The notes beneath the pieces were generated by a model that made no database searches, was not told where the DNA came from, and worked only from the letters and a program-made list of their open reading frames with translations. A DNA stretch of 52,835 bases from Saprospiraceae bacterium (GTDB taxonomy: Bacteria > Bacteroidota > Bacteroidia > Chitinophagales > Saprospiraceae): NCBI GenBank assembly GCA_017996375.1, contig JAGOHC010000004.1, positions 1 through 52,835 on the forward strand. The letters are read 5' to 3'. The number at the start of each line of letters is the position of its first letter. Position 1 is the first letter of the stretch. Below are positions 1 through 8,789 of this stretch, one piece after another. The position numbers and the translations under genes are program-made.

Positions 1-628
1 CTGCTGTACAGCGTTGCCGCAACGATTTCAGATAGTCGCCAACGGGCGTGCGTACACCCCATTCGGCTTGTACGGTTTCAATGATGACCGCTGCCGTTTG
101 TGTGGTAATGTACTGTAAATCAGACTCATCATTATATTCAATATGGCGGATAGCAGGCAGCAGTGGTCGGAAGGCTTGTGTAAAATATTGGTCACTTATC
201 AAACTAACCGCACCTTGTGTACTACCGTGATAGGCATTGCGACAAGCAATAATTTCCGGTCTGCTGGTGTACCGTTTTGCTAATTTCATTGCGCCTTCGG
301 TGGCTTCGGCACCACTATTAACAAAATATACGCTATTCAGCGTAGGTGGTAATGTGCTAACCAATTTTGTGGCTAAAGCGACTTGTGGTTGTAGGACGTA
401 TTCGCCATACACCAACGTATGCAGATACTTATCGGCTTGCTCCTTGATGGCAGCTACTACCTCTGGGTGGCAATGCCCTAAGCAACTTACGCCTATACCC
501 GAAATTAAATCCAAATATTGTTTGTCGTATTTGTCATACAAATAAACGCCCGCCGCTTTTACGATTTCGAGCATGAGTGGCGTATCGCTGGTTTGGGCTA
601 CGTGTTGAAGAAATTGTTGTCGAAGCAT
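1..628 (-). CDS. Class III PLP-dependent aminotransferase (acetylornithine/ornithine type), 3' end missing
   Basis: Reading the minus strand from an ATG at 626-628 gives 209 residues with no stop before the window edge, so the gene is cut at its C-terminus. The visible part is the N-terminal half of a fold-type I, class III aminotransferase: ISGIGVSCLGHCHPEVVAAI near residue 45, the cofactor-phosphate motif VNSGAEATEGAMKLAKR near residue 105 and RNAYHGSTQGA near residue 130. The family transfers amino groups between a terminal amine and 2-oxoglutarate using PLP. The catalytic lysine lies beyond the window, so substrate (acetylornithine, ornithine, 4-aminobutyrate) cannot be decided. It is divergent from the GH25 gene at 749. 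Family call is firm; substrate is open. Confidence 0.88.
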   Translation of the reverse strand, partial: MLRQQFLQHVAQTSDTPLMLEIVKAAGVYLYDKYDKQYLDLISGIGVSCLGHCHPEVVAAIKEQADKYLHTLVYGEYVLQPQVALATKLVSTLPPTLNSVYFVNSGAEATEGAMKLAKRYTSRPEIIACRNAYHGSTQGAVSLISDQYFTQAFRPLLPAIRHIEYNDESDLQYITTQTAAVIIETVQAEWGVRTPVGDYLKSLRQRCTA

Positions 629-748
629 ATGCTATTTATCAAAATGCAAAAATTGTCAGGTAAATTTTATTCACAAAATGTTGCTTATTAAAGATTTTTA
701 TTAGCATCTTGTACGCTATTATCAATCCGACTTTTCATCCTATTGTTG

Positions 749-1477
749 ATGCAAAATGGTTACCGATATATTTTATATTGTTTAGTTACTTTGTATGTGG
801 TAACAACTTATTTTTCTTGTAATAACGTTACGATGCGGCGGCGAGATTTCGCCGTGCAGGGTATTGACGTTTCGCATTACCAAAAGCACATAAATTGGCA
901 AGAAGTGGCCACTCAAAACATATCATTTGCCTTTGTAAAAGCTACCGAAGGTGCCACTATCAAAGATACACTTTTTGATATAAATTGGCGGGATATGGGG
1001 CGCGTTAAATTGCGGCGGGGCGCATATCATTTTTTTCGACCGAGCATACCTACCTACAAACAGGTGTTTAACTTTATTGATGCCGTCAAGCTGAACACTG
1101 GCGATTTGCCGCCCGTATTGGATGTGGAAGTTACGGATAACGTCAGCCCAACTGCTTTAGTTAATCGCGTGCAATCGTGGCTGACTATCGCAGAGCTGCA
1201 TTACGGCGTAAAGCCTATTATTTATACTAATGCTTCTTTTTATAATAGATATTTGGTGGGGCATTTCAATGATTATCCGTTGTGGATTGCTCGATACGGC
1301 ATCTATGAGCCACTTCAGCATGATGGAAGACGCTGGACGTTCTGGCAATACGGTAATCAGTTTCGCGTAGGAGGCATCAAAAATGTTGTGGACTTGAATG
1401 CCTTCTACGGCACAGAGGCAGATTTATACGAATTGTGTATTCCAACCTTTACCCTTAGCCGTGGCGTGAAGCCATAA
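749..1477 (+). CDS. GH25 family lysozyme (N-acetylmuramidase), probably membrane-anchored
   Basis: The 242-residue product has the GH25 signature: GIDVSHYQ around Asp40, FVKATEG near 62, and VLDVEV with Asp125 and Glu127, the acidic DxE pair used for catalysis in this family, followed by WIARYG and FWQYG. GH25 enzymes cut the beta-1,4 bond between N-acetylmuramic acid and N-acetylglucosamine in peptidoglycan. An N-terminal hydrophobic stretch ends at Cys24 (YFSC), suggesting a signal peptide and possibly a lipoprotein, though the lipobox is not classical. Two in-frame TTG codons precede the ATG at 749; the ATG is preferred. It is a single gene divergent from the aminotransferase and convergent with the M36 protease; a hairpin follows. 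Confidence 0.92.
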   Translation: MQNGYRYILYCLVTLYVVTTYFSCNNVTMRRRDFAVQGIDVSHYQKHINWQEVATQNISFAFVKATEGATIKDTLFDINWRDMGRVKLRRGAYHFFRPSIPTYKQVFNFIDAVKLNTGDLPPVLDVEVTDNVSPTALVNRVQSWLTIAELHYGVKPIIYTNASFYNRYLVGHFNDYPLWIARYGIYEPLQHDGRRWTFWQYGNQFRVGGIKNVVDLNAFYGTEADLYELCIPTFTLSRGVKP

Positions 1478-1480
1478 AAA

Positions 1481-1514
1481 AAGCAGCACCAATTTTTATC
1501 ATCTGATGCTGCTT
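1481..1514. terminator. Probable bidirectional terminator
   Basis: Arms AAGCAGCA (1481-1488) and TGCTGCTT (1507-1514) form an 8-bp stem with an 18-nt loop, preceded by an A run and followed by a T-rich stretch. It lies between the convergent lysozyme and M36 protease genes, so it could serve both. The loop is long for a classic terminator. Confidence 0.5.
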
Positions 1515-1547
1515 GCCTTTTAGCTGTTCTTGGAGTGTGTGAAATAT

Positions 1548-4500
1548 TTATCGTTTAACCACTTTTGTAACAACCACTTCGTTATCGCTTTTCACTTTTA
1601 CAACATACATGCCTGTCGGCAAATGAGCAATATTAATTGTCTTATTAATATAATTAGATTGGCTTTGCAGCGCAATATTTTCGAGAACTTTGCCATCTAA
1701 AGCCGTGATAGAAATATCATAAGGCTTTGCTCTTTCGCTGCTGATGCCGATATTGAGTATATCGTGTGCAGGGTTTGGCGAAATGCTCACCGCAAACGAA
1801 GACGCATTTATCTCGTGTGTGTTTAATACACTGCCCGGCTGAACTACCGTTCCTCTTCCCGTTGGTATTTTGCAGATATTATCACCCTGTTCAGTGGTTA
1901 CGCATACTTCGCTTAAATAATTTTTCATATCTATCACTTCAAAATCATCAATAAACCAGCCACCACCTGTAGGTGCTTCGATGAGCGAATCGGATACAAA
2001 GCGATAGCGGAATATGGCATCTTGCCCGATGTATGCTGATAGGTCTGCATAGGTTGTTTGATAGTTTGAGCTGTTGCCTGTAAACACATATTGGTTAGGT
2101 AGCGGAACCGACGAATAAGAAATGATACCATCATAGCCTTTACGGAACATTTTACTACCTAAATCAAACCAAGTGTTGCCACCATTAGTTGATACCTGTA
2201 CAAAGCCGCCATCGTTTTTTAAACCTACATTATATTTGTGTGCAAAACGCAAAACAGGCTGTGTGCCGGCAATAGTCACCTCGTTTATCATATCTAATAT
2301 TTGGTCATTAGTATTAAGGGTTATGGGCACTTGCCAAATCGTGTTGGGGCTTGGTGCCGTAGGAGAAGTGCCAACACTCCACGTATCGCTACCGCGATTA
2401 CTAAGCACCTCCCAGTTAAAGTCGCCGTTTTCGAGGTTATCATAAAAAATACGTGTAGAAAGTACATTATCAGGTGTGTTGAGTTTGTACGAAAGTGTAA
2501 TTGAATCGCCTACGTTCAAATTATTAACTGTAAAGTTTACTTCGCTACCTGCAGAAGTGCCACCGTTGTTTGCAGAGCCTGCGACATAAGTTGTGCCAAC
2601 CGGAATATAATCGCGGATGACAACATTTGACACCGGATTTTCTTTATAATTGATAAGTTTAATTGTAACGATAATTTGGTCGCCCGCCATAATTGTCGGT
2701 GTTACCGTTTTGGTCACTTTTAGTTCGTTGGAGCAGAAGGGATATGTTTCAAAACTACTGACACCATCTAAAGCAGAGTTGCTACTACCTTGCGAAGCAT
2801 AATAACCCAATCCGCGCCGCGCAAAAACATTCCAAATAAGGCATTGATCCGCACCATTATTAAACTCCATATCTGCTGCCAAGATAGCGTCGCGCCCGTC
2901 TTCAAAACCCGGAGTACAGGGTTGTAGCTTCATGCCATCCATCACTAATTGTATAGCTTTGTTGTTGCCGGCATTGCCGTTTAACAAATCAGCACTCCAG
3001 CCGTATTTATCCACCATTGCCCAATATAAATCCCAGAGCATAGCTGTCCAAATTTCGCCAACGGCGTGAACTTCTGTATTTTCTGCTACATTATCATATA
3101 CTAAAGGGTTTAGTGCCATATCCGTGGCGTACGGGTAACGGCGTATACCAGTACCTTGATTTTGTTCGCGCAACACATACGTACCGACCCCCCTTCTACG
3201 TTGGCTTACATCATCAGAATTTACAGTGGTAACGAGGCCGATAAAATCGCTCCAGCCCTCACCCATTTGTTCTGCATTACCTAAACAATTGGAATTTTGT
3301 GGACCGCCTGTCAAGCGGTTAGATATGCCGTGTGCATATTCGTGTGCGATGATGCCATTGTCAAAGTCGCCATCTAAATTATCCGGTCCTTCTTGTACTG
3401 CCGGTTCTTGCAACGCTACCATTAACCCGTTATCTACTTGTGTGCGGATTATCTGACAATCGCTTTTCTTTAACTGTACAACGGGAATGGTAACATCGTT
3501 TCCGCAAATGCCACTACCCATATTAAGTAATTCGTCAAGGTGATTACAAATGATGACTGCAATGGCACCTGCGTTTTGAGCATTAAGAGATTTGCAACCG
3601 AACTCACACTCGCCTCTGTCTATGAGTACTATTTTACCTTGCACATCATTGATGAGTGGGAAGCAAGCACGTGTTGGACTGGCGGAGCCATCATCGGCGA
3701 TAGCCACTGCTCCTGAAACTGGCGTGGTGGTTATTGCTCCACCCCAACCTTGTGCATCGGCACGCGAAGATTCGTATGAACCCGCTACTTGTGCTGGTGC
3801 TGTGACATTAAACACACGGCTACCTGAGGCTGCTTCGCGCGTCCACAGATACATTTGCATTACACCACTTTGCCCGTCGTTAGGTGTAGCAAAATTGGCA
3901 TTGTTTGTACCGCTACCGTCTTGTGCTTCTGCTTTTACCGGATCATTACCTGTGCCACCTGTACCATAGTTGTTTTGTTGAAATGCACCTGCTGGTCCGT
4001 CCATACCATAATTATATGCAAAATCGTGCATAGCATTACACATATAAAATAAGTTGGTGACGGCAGCATTGCCATAATTAGTTGGCTCGGCATTTACATC
4101 ATCAAAAGGGTAGTCGAATATTAGTGCAGCACCACCGTTAGGTTCAGGATAGGCGGGGTTGGGTGCATTGCTGTTGGCAATATCCAAATAAGCATGTGCA
4201 TTATTTCCGCGTGTGATGGTGTATTCTGCCCCGATTGCGCCGTTGGTATCATGCCAACCGTAGGGCGATGCTGTAGGGTCTGCGGGGTCAGTTAGTAATG
4301 TGTAGTCGCCGTGTGCAGGGCTTTCTATCGGAAGTGGGAATACGCGATATTGTGCTGTTACACTAGTAGGCGTAAATTGCTGTGTATCATCATTTTTTGT
4401 TATAAGATTATGGTTCGCTTCGACACAATTGTCTTCGTGCTGGTAGGTGTCTTTATGGAACTGACAATGCGTCATTAAATCCTGTTTTTTGATAATGCTA

Positions 4501-5117
4501 CCGCTTAGGGCATCTACTTGAATACTCCACAAGTGTTGCGCTTGGCGCGGATGGAATTGTACGTTCCAAGCCAACTTGATGGGTGTTTCTTTATCGGTAG
4601 CAACATAGTTTAAGGTCACGCGAATATCGTCTGTTGAGCCTGTTGCTGCTTCAAAAATGTAAGTGTGTTCGTTGGGCTGTTCCTTTATGCGAAGAGGCGC
4701 AGCAGATTGCCCCACTTCTTGTTTGGCAAAGGTTATTGCTTGTTCTGCCGATATTGCAGCGATGCTGGCATTGCAGCGATTTTTCATATCGGGTTCAAAC
4801 CTTTTGCCTACGTGAAAGACCTTACCTTTTGCATTTACATTGACGTTGAGGATGCCGTTGTAAAGTTCTATGCCCGCGTTGCGTTGCACAAAAAATATGT
4901 GTGTTGCGCCATTGTTACTACTTTGATATTGGTATTGCACCGCCATATCACGAATGTCTGCGTCAGTTAACCCCCAATCGGTGTAGTGTTGTTCAATATA
5001 GCGTAGCGCTGCATCCACTGATGTTTGGGTTTGGGTTTGTGCTATGAGTATTGATTGGCTATACACACAACAAACTAACCAGAACATCGTCCGAAATGAT
5101 TTGGAAAGATTCATCAT
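1548..5117 (-). CDS. Secreted M36 (fungalysin) metalloprotease with PA domain and T9SS sorting domain
   Basis: The 1189-residue product starts with a signal peptide ending near SILIAQ (residue 26). A fungalysin-type propeptide and PepSY-like region fill about 30-220. The catalytic domain carries the zinc motif HEYAH at 592-596 and the third ligand Glu620 in GEGWSD, the spacing expected for M36. A protease-associated (PA) domain (about 425-575, with GKIVLIDRGECEFG) is inserted just before the zinc motif. After the catalytic domain come a DUF11-like adhesive repeat (about 796-880), a beta-sandwich region resembling those of immune-inhibitor-A proteases (about 895-1070) and a type A sorting domain (SISPNPAHD near 1110 to the end, finishing KVVKR). 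The protein should be exported through Sec, matured by removal of the propeptide, and carried to the surface by T9SS. A paralogue without the PA insert is at 45566-48904. Confidence 0.96.
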   Translation of the reverse strand: MMNLSKSFRTMFWLVCCVYSQSILIAQTQTQTSVDAALRYIEQHYTDWGLTDADIRDMAVQYQYQSSNNGATHIFFVQRNAGIELYNGILNVNVNAKGKVFHVGKRFEPDMKNRCNASIAAISAEQAITFAKQEVGQSAAPLRIKEQPNEHTYIFEAATGSTDDIRVTLNYVATDKETPIKLAWNVQFHPRQAQHLWSIQVDALSGSIIKKQDLMTHCQFHKDTYQHEDNCVEANHNLITKNDDTQQFTPTSVTAQYRVFPLPIESPAHGDYTLLTDPADPTASPYGWHDTNGAIGAEYTITRGNNAHAYLDIANSNAPNPAYPEPNGGAALIFDYPFDDVNAEPTNYGNAAVTNLFYMCNAMHDFAYNYGMDGPAGAFQQNNYGTGGTGNDPVKAEAQDGSGTNNANFATPNDGQSGVMQMYLWTREAASGSRVFNVTAPAQVAGSYESSRADAQGWGGAITTTPVSGAVAIADDGSASPTRACFPLINDVQGKIVLIDRGECEFGCKSLNAQNAGAIAVIICNHLDELLNMGSGICGNDVTIPVVQLKKSDCQIIRTQVDNGLMVALQEPAVQEGPDNLDGDFDNGIIAHEYAHGISNRLTGGPQNSNCLGNAEQMGEGWSDFIGLVTTVNSDDVSQRRRGVGTYVLREQNQGTGIRRYPYATDMALNPLVYDNVAENTEVHAVGEIWTAMLWDLYWAMVDKYGWSADLLNGNAGNNKAIQLVMDGMKLQPCTPGFEDGRDAILAADMEFNNGADQCLIWNVFARRGLGYYASQGSSNSALDGVSSFETYPFCSNELKVTKTVTPTIMAGDQIIVTIKLINYKENPVSNVVIRDYIPVGTTYVAGSANNGGTSAGSEVNFTVNNLNVGDSITLSYKLNTPDNVLSTRIFYDNLENGDFNWEVLSNRGSDTWSVGTSPTAPSPNTIWQVPITLNTNDQILDMINEVTIAGTQPVLRFAHKYNVGLKNDGGFVQVSTNGGNTWFDLGSKMFRKGYDGIISYSSVPLPNQYVFTGNSSNYQTTYADLSAYIGQDAIFRYRFVSDSLIEAPTGGGWFIDDFEVIDMKNYLSEVCVTTEQGDNICKIPTGRGTVVQPGSVLNTHEINASSFAVSISPNPAHDILNIGISSERAKPYDISITALDGKVLENIALQSQSNYINKTINIAHLPTGMYVVKVKSDNEVVVTKVVKR

Positions 5118-5167
5118 AAAAGATTTTTGAAACTAGTTTAAATTAAAATTATAAATTGGTTTGCGTA

Positions 5168-5175
5168 CAAAGTTA
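5168..5175 (-). promoter_or_regulatory. -7 box (TAACTTTG) of the M36 protease gene
   Basis: On the minus strand this reads TAACTTTG, a match to the Bacteroidota sigma consensus TAnnTTTG. It lies 50 bases before the ATG at 5117. No clear -33 TTTG was found at the usual spacing. Confidence 0.5.
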
Positions 5176-5240
5176 ATTTTTATTCACAAAAAATTATGTT
5201 AATGCAGATGAATAAGCACCTCAATATGCGAAAAATAAAA

Positions 5241-5275
5241 AGCCCCGACTCTTCAAACTGAGTCGGGGCTTTTTA
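5241..5275. terminator. Strong rho-independent terminator
   Basis: AGCCCCGACT (5241-5250) pairs perfectly with AGTCGGGGCT (5261-5270) around a 10-nt loop, extended by one more C-G pair. It is flanked by A-rich and T-rich runs, so it could work in both directions. It sits upstream of the M36 promoter; on the minus strand it would stop read-through from the enoyl-CoA hydratase gene about 800 bases away. No plus-strand gene directly precedes it. Confidence 0.8.
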
Positions 5276-5353
5276 TTTTGTTTTGAACTTCTGAAAAGTA
5301 CCTTGTTTAAGGTTGGTTTGTTTTGATTTTGTAAGTGCCCAAAGCGCACTTTT

Positions 5354-5668
5354 TTACAACAAATTTTATAATCCCATGAACATTTTAAGCATTTTAGATA
5401 ATCTCTTTCTTCGCATCTTTTCCTTTTCTCGTAATCCTCTAAGAGAGAGAGACGCGGGTTGCGAAGCTAACTTTTTAAACTTCGCAACCCGCTTACAACA
5501 AAATTATAATCCCATGAACATTTTAAGCATTTTAGATAATCTCTTTCCCTGCATCTTTTCCTTTTCTCGTAATCCTCTAAGAGAGAGAGACGCGAGTTGC
5601 GAAGCTAACTTTTTAAACTTCGCAACCCGCTTACAACAAAATTATAATCCCATGAACATTTTAAGCGA
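5354..5668. repeat. 138-bp tandem repeat with internal hairpin (two full units plus a partial third)
   Basis: The words ATCCCATGAACATTTTAAGC recur starting at 5371, 5509 and 5647, exactly 138 bases apart. Each complete unit contains an inverted repeat, GCGGGTTGCGAAG ... CTTCGCAACCCGC (5454-5466 with 5480-5492; second copy 5592-5604 with 5618-5630, one arm mismatch), with a 13-nt loop. The third unit breaks off after about 35 bases. Units differ by only a few substitutions, plus one single-base length difference at the left edge, suggesting recent duplication. Because 138 is a multiple of three the repeat leaves an open frame (5313-5678), but this looks like a by-product rather than a gene. 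Confidence 0.9.
5454..5492. other. 13-bp palindromic hairpin inside the repeat unit (first copy)
   Basis: Left arm 5454-5466 and right arm 5480-5492 are perfectly complementary, with loop 5467-5479. It is preceded by an AG-rich track (AAGAGAGAGAGACGC). It may be a structured RNA, a mobile palindromic element or a recombination hot spot; the sequence alone does not decide. Confidence 0.75.
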
Positions 5669-5678
5669 AAGAACTTGA

Positions 5679-6062
5679 TTTGGGGTGCTGTTATTATTTG
5701 TTCGTTTTGATGATACAAAGATGTACCGATAACCCTCTAAAAACAAAGACAAAAATATACGATTGTGAATAAATTTATTTTACAATTATATGTATATATA
5801 TTTATATAATTATTGATAATCAATCAATTACAATAATTATTATTAGTGAAAACTTTTACTTTTGTGAAATATAATTTCATAAAATGAGTGTATTTTTAAA
5901 TAAAAATATTTTTATTTTTTTGTCTAAAGGCAGTTTTTACTGCGATGTGAGCGAAAAAAACGAAACAAAATAGCTCTCTCCCCGCACTTGTCATTTGCTG
6001 AAGTGTATATATTTATGGGGTTGTTCCGACTTAGTTATGTGAAAACTTTTATTTGGCGCAGT
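5679..6062. other. AT-rich intergenic stretch
   Basis: Very A+T-rich, with long runs of A/T alternation between 5740 and 5930. I see no gene, no convincing terminator hairpin and no promoter box that can be linked to a neighbour. Confidence 0.6.
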
Positions 6063-6845
6063 TTATTTGCCTGTAAAATTTGGTCTGCGCTTTTCAACAA
6101 AAGCTGCCGCGCCTTCCTTAAAGTCTTGGGTATTGCAACATTTGCCAAAACCGATTATCTCATAGGCATAGCCATCCTTGTCTCTATCAAAATAGGCTTG
6201 TACGCACTCCATCACCTTCGATATGGCGAATGGTGCTTTGGTAGCAATTCTTTCGAGCATATCAATGGCAGCAGCAACCTCTTCGCCTACCGCAACCACT
6301 TTATTTACCAATCCTAAGCGAAGAGCTTCTTCTGCATTAATCATATCGCCGGTAAGGAGCAACTCTAATGCTTTGGCTTTACCAATCAGTTGCGGCAAGC
6401 GTTGAGTGGCGCCGTATCCGGGTATCAACCCCAAGTTTACTTCGGGCTGACCGAAGCGTGCTTTTTCGCCTGCAATGCGTAAATGACACGCCATTGCTAA
6501 TTCGCAACCACCGCCCAAAGCGAAGCCTTGTATGGCTGCAATGACTGGTTTATGGAATGTTTCAATCAGTCGAAAAATATCTTGCCCACGTTGAGATAGC
6601 ATGGCGCCAGCATTGGCATCCAACCCTGCAAACTCTTTGATATCTGCTCCGGCGGCGAATGCTTTGTCACCTGCTCCTGTAATCACTACGCCTGCCAAAT
6701 TAGGGATGGTGGCAGCACCGGTAGCGAAGAAGCTACGCAAATCGTTGAATACAAATTTGTTGAGGGCATTGAGTGCATCGGGGCGATTGATAGTTAATAT
6801 TACAACTCCGTTTCTATTCTCTACTAAAAGTGTTTCGTATGTCAT
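6063..6845 (-). CDS. Enoyl-CoA hydratase/isomerase (crotonase family)
   Basis: A complete 260-residue crotonase-fold protein. The oxyanion-hole and CoA-binding segment AFAAGADIKE is at 62-71, and the two glutamates used by true hydratases are both present: Glu115 in GGGCELA and Glu135 in FGQPEVNLGLIPG. Such enzymes add water to trans-2-enoyl-CoA in fatty-acid or amino-acid breakdown in the cytoplasm. The gene stands alone, divergent from the 3-hydroxyanthranilate dioxygenase gene. The acyl-CoA range cannot be read from sequence; a short-chain enzyme is the default inference from length. Confidence 0.93.
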   Translation of the reverse strand: MTYETLLVENRNGVVILTINRPDALNALNKFVFNDLRSFFATGAATIPNLAGVVITGAGDKAFAAGADIKEFAGLDANAGAMLSQRGQDIFRLIETFHKPVIAAIQGFALGGGCELAMACHLRIAGEKARFGQPEVNLGLIPGYGATQRLPQLIGKAKALELLLTGDMINAEEALRLGLVNKVVAVGEEVAAAIDMLERIATKAPFAISKVMECVQAYFDRDKDGYAYEIIGFGKCCNTQDFKEGAAAFVEKRRPNFTGK

Positions 6846-6878
6846 ATACTTTAAATTGATTAGTTTGTTTTATGATTA

Positions 6879-6886
6879 CAAAAGTA
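6879..6886 (-). promoter_or_regulatory. -7 box (TACTTTTG) of the enoyl-CoA hydratase gene
   Basis: Minus-strand TACTTTTG fits TAnnTTTG and lies 33 bases upstream of the ATG at 6845. Confidence 0.45.
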
Positions 6887-6962
6887 GTATATTCGTGAGG
6901 AAATTTGTAACTTGATTAGATGATATTATCATTTCAACAACTACTAAACATCACATAATACT

Positions 6963-7478
6963 ATGGCTATAACACAACCTTTCAACATTCATAAATGGGT
7001 TGACGAAAACAGACACCTCCTCAAACCACCCGTTGGGAATAAACAAATCTACTTCGGCAATGATGATTATATTGTTATGGTGGTAGGCGGACCGAATGGG
7101 CGTAAGGATTACCATTACGAAGATGGCGAGGAATTATTCTACCAATTAGAAGGTGACATTTCAGTGAAAATTATTAACGAAAACGGCGAACCCGAAACCA
7201 TCCATATCCAAGAAGGAGATATGTTTTTGCTACCACCGCATATACCACACTCTCCACAACGCCCTGCTAATACGGTAGGTATCGTGATAGAGCGTTACCG
7301 CAAACCGGGCGAGATGGATAAACTCATGTGGTTCTGCGACTCCTGCCATGCGCCTTTGCACGAAGCAACTTTCGCACTCAAGGATATTGGCACACAAATC
7401 AAACAAGCCATTGAAGACTTCCGTGCCAACGAAACACAGCGCACCTGCCAACGTTGCCAAGCGGTGTTGGAAGTATAA
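6963..7478 (+). CDS. nbaC: 3-hydroxyanthranilate 3,4-dioxygenase
   Basis: The 171-residue cupin keeps the iron ligands of the family at His51, Glu57 and His96, with substrate arginines Arg47 and Arg100. It also has the bacterial C-terminal rubredoxin-like second metal site with CxxC pairs Cys125/Cys128 and Cys162/Cys165. The enzyme opens the ring of 3-hydroxyanthranilate to 2-amino-3-carboxymuconate semialdehyde, a step of tryptophan catabolism and of kynurenine-route quinolinate synthesis. No other kynurenine-pathway gene is in the window, so its partners must be elsewhere. Length and residues match the short bacterial form closely. Confidence 0.95.
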   Translation: MAITQPFNIHKWVDENRHLLKPPVGNKQIYFGNDDYIVMVVGGPNGRKDYHYEDGEELFYQLEGDISVKIINENGEPETIHIQEGDMFLLPPHIPHSPQRPANTVGIVIERYRKPGEMDKLMWFCDSCHAPLHEATFALKDIGTQIKQAIEDFRANETQRTCQRCQAVLEV

Positions 7479-7526
7479 CAGCTAAAGATAGGTATTAACT
7501 ACCTCGGCTAACCGCTTTATCAGTTT

Positions 7527-8747
7527 CTATCTGAACGGGTCGCTAAACATAGGTTCTGTCAGACTCTTTGTGTCAGTAAGGGTATTCAAAAATGCCACTA
7601 ATGCCTGCTGCTCAATCGGCGACAAGTTCATGTTGCGCGGCGCGCCGTCAGTGTTTTTCAGGTTGTTATCTAAATGTATGTGCGGTTGAATACCTTTATT
7701 ATAATGTGCTATTACTTGTTCCAGTGTGTTGAAACGCCCATCGTGCATATATGGTGCAGTTACGGCAATGTTTCGCAAACTCGGAATTTTAAACTTGCCG
7801 TCACGTCTGCCGTTATCATTATAAATTAAATTTAAACCGATATTGGCAGTTCCCATACTGCCCTGAGAAAATGTTAATTCACCAGTGATGGGGTCAAAAA
7901 ACGGACCGCCACCGCCTCCGTGACCACCATAAATAGTATCAAATGCGAACTCCTGCGAGGATACCGTAAAGTTTTTTCCACGATGACAATTACTGCAGTT
8001 AGTGCGTGTACTGAAGAATAAGTCTTTGCCCATTTTTTCCATTTCTGAGAAGTTAGCAAATTGCGAGCGAGACCCTTCATCAAATTTAGAGTTACAACTG
8101 ACTAATGTGTTGACAAACTGCGCCAGTGCTGTGCTTATCGTTGACTCAGTTATCAAATCACTATTAGTTATTTCTGCGGCGAACGCTTTGTTAAATAATT
8201 CTTGGTAGTATGGAATGGCAGCCAATTTTCTTTTGAGGATACTCAAATCTTCCATACCCATTTCGATATGATTCTGAATAGGTCGCAACACCAAATCTTC
8301 GGTGCTGTGTGAGCGCGAATCCCAAAATAAATTGCCATTAAACACCGTATTGATGATAGCCATGGAGTTGCGGGTAGTCATGCGCCCTTCAAATCCTTCG
8401 CTGAATGCTTTCGGCTCGGCGAAGCCAAGTTGTTGATGGTGGCAAGTACCGCAAGATATACGGTTGTTAATAGACAGTTGCGTATCATAAAAAAGTACGC
8501 GCCCCAAGGTTGCTTTGTTGTTATCAATACCGAAGTTAGCCAACGTAAATGATGTAAAAATTGGGTTAGCTATATCCGTTTGAGAATTAGCAATATTGGC
8601 AACATCAATATTTGCATATTCATACGGCACTGCAGGAAGATTAGGCGTAGCGCGGCGCACCTCGGGTGAAGAAGCGATGTCTTTCTGACACGCCACAAAA
8701 ACTACCGCCACACATAGCGTTGCAAAAAAATAGATAACCTGTTTCAT
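7527..8747 (-). CDS. Dihaem cytochrome c peroxidase / MauG-family protein, secreted
   Basis: A 406-residue protein with two c-type haem motifs, C99-x-x-C102-H103 and C251-x-x-C254-H255, the layout of bacterial cytochrome c peroxidases and MauG relatives. The N-terminus is hydrophobic and ends at Cys20 (FVAC), so it is exported and may be lipid-anchored. Between the haem domains and the C-terminal PYMHDGRF segment lies an unusual glycine-rich loop (GGHGGGGG, about residues 275-283). Likely role: reduction of peroxide or oxidative modification of a partner in the periplasm. It is convergent with the dioxygenase gene. No maturation partner is adjacent. Confidence 0.92.
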   Translation of the reverse strand: MKQVIYFFATLCVAVVFVACQKDIASSPEVRRATPNLPAVPYEYANIDVANIANSQTDIANPIFTSFTLANFGIDNNKATLGRVLFYDTQLSINNRISCGTCHHQQLGFAEPKAFSEGFEGRMTTRNSMAIINTVFNGNLFWDSRSHSTEDLVLRPIQNHIEMGMEDLSILKRKLAAIPYYQELFNKAFAAEITNSDLITESTISTALAQFVNTLVSCNSKFDEGSRSQFANFSEMEKMGKDLFFSTRTNCSNCHRGKNFTVSSQEFAFDTIYGGHGGGGGPFFDPITGELTFSQGSMGTANIGLNLIYNDNGRRDGKFKIPSLRNIAVTAPYMHDGRFNTLEQVIAHYNKGIQPHIHLDNNLKNTDGAPRNMNLSPIEQQALVAFLNTLTDTKSLTEPMFSDPFR

Positions 8748-8789
8748 ATTGATGCAGATTGGTTTTAGTTATTAATTTTTTTAATAAAA

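Noticed and set aside
3592-3969. Plus-strand frame of 125 codons inside the first M36 gene
   Set aside because: It is antisense to a well-supported protease gene over its PA domain and has no recognisable domain.
5354-5668. CRISPR array
   Set aside because: The repeating unit is 138 bases with no short constant repeat separated by variable spacers, and no cas gene is nearby.
5313-5678. A 121-codon protein gene across the tandem repeat
   Set aside because: The frame is an effect of the 138-base period and its sequence is dominated by palindrome arms; no promoter or typical coding character.
7488-7506. Terminator between the convergent dioxygenase and peroxidase genes
   Set aside because: Only a 5-bp stem (AGGTA/TACCT) with no T run.
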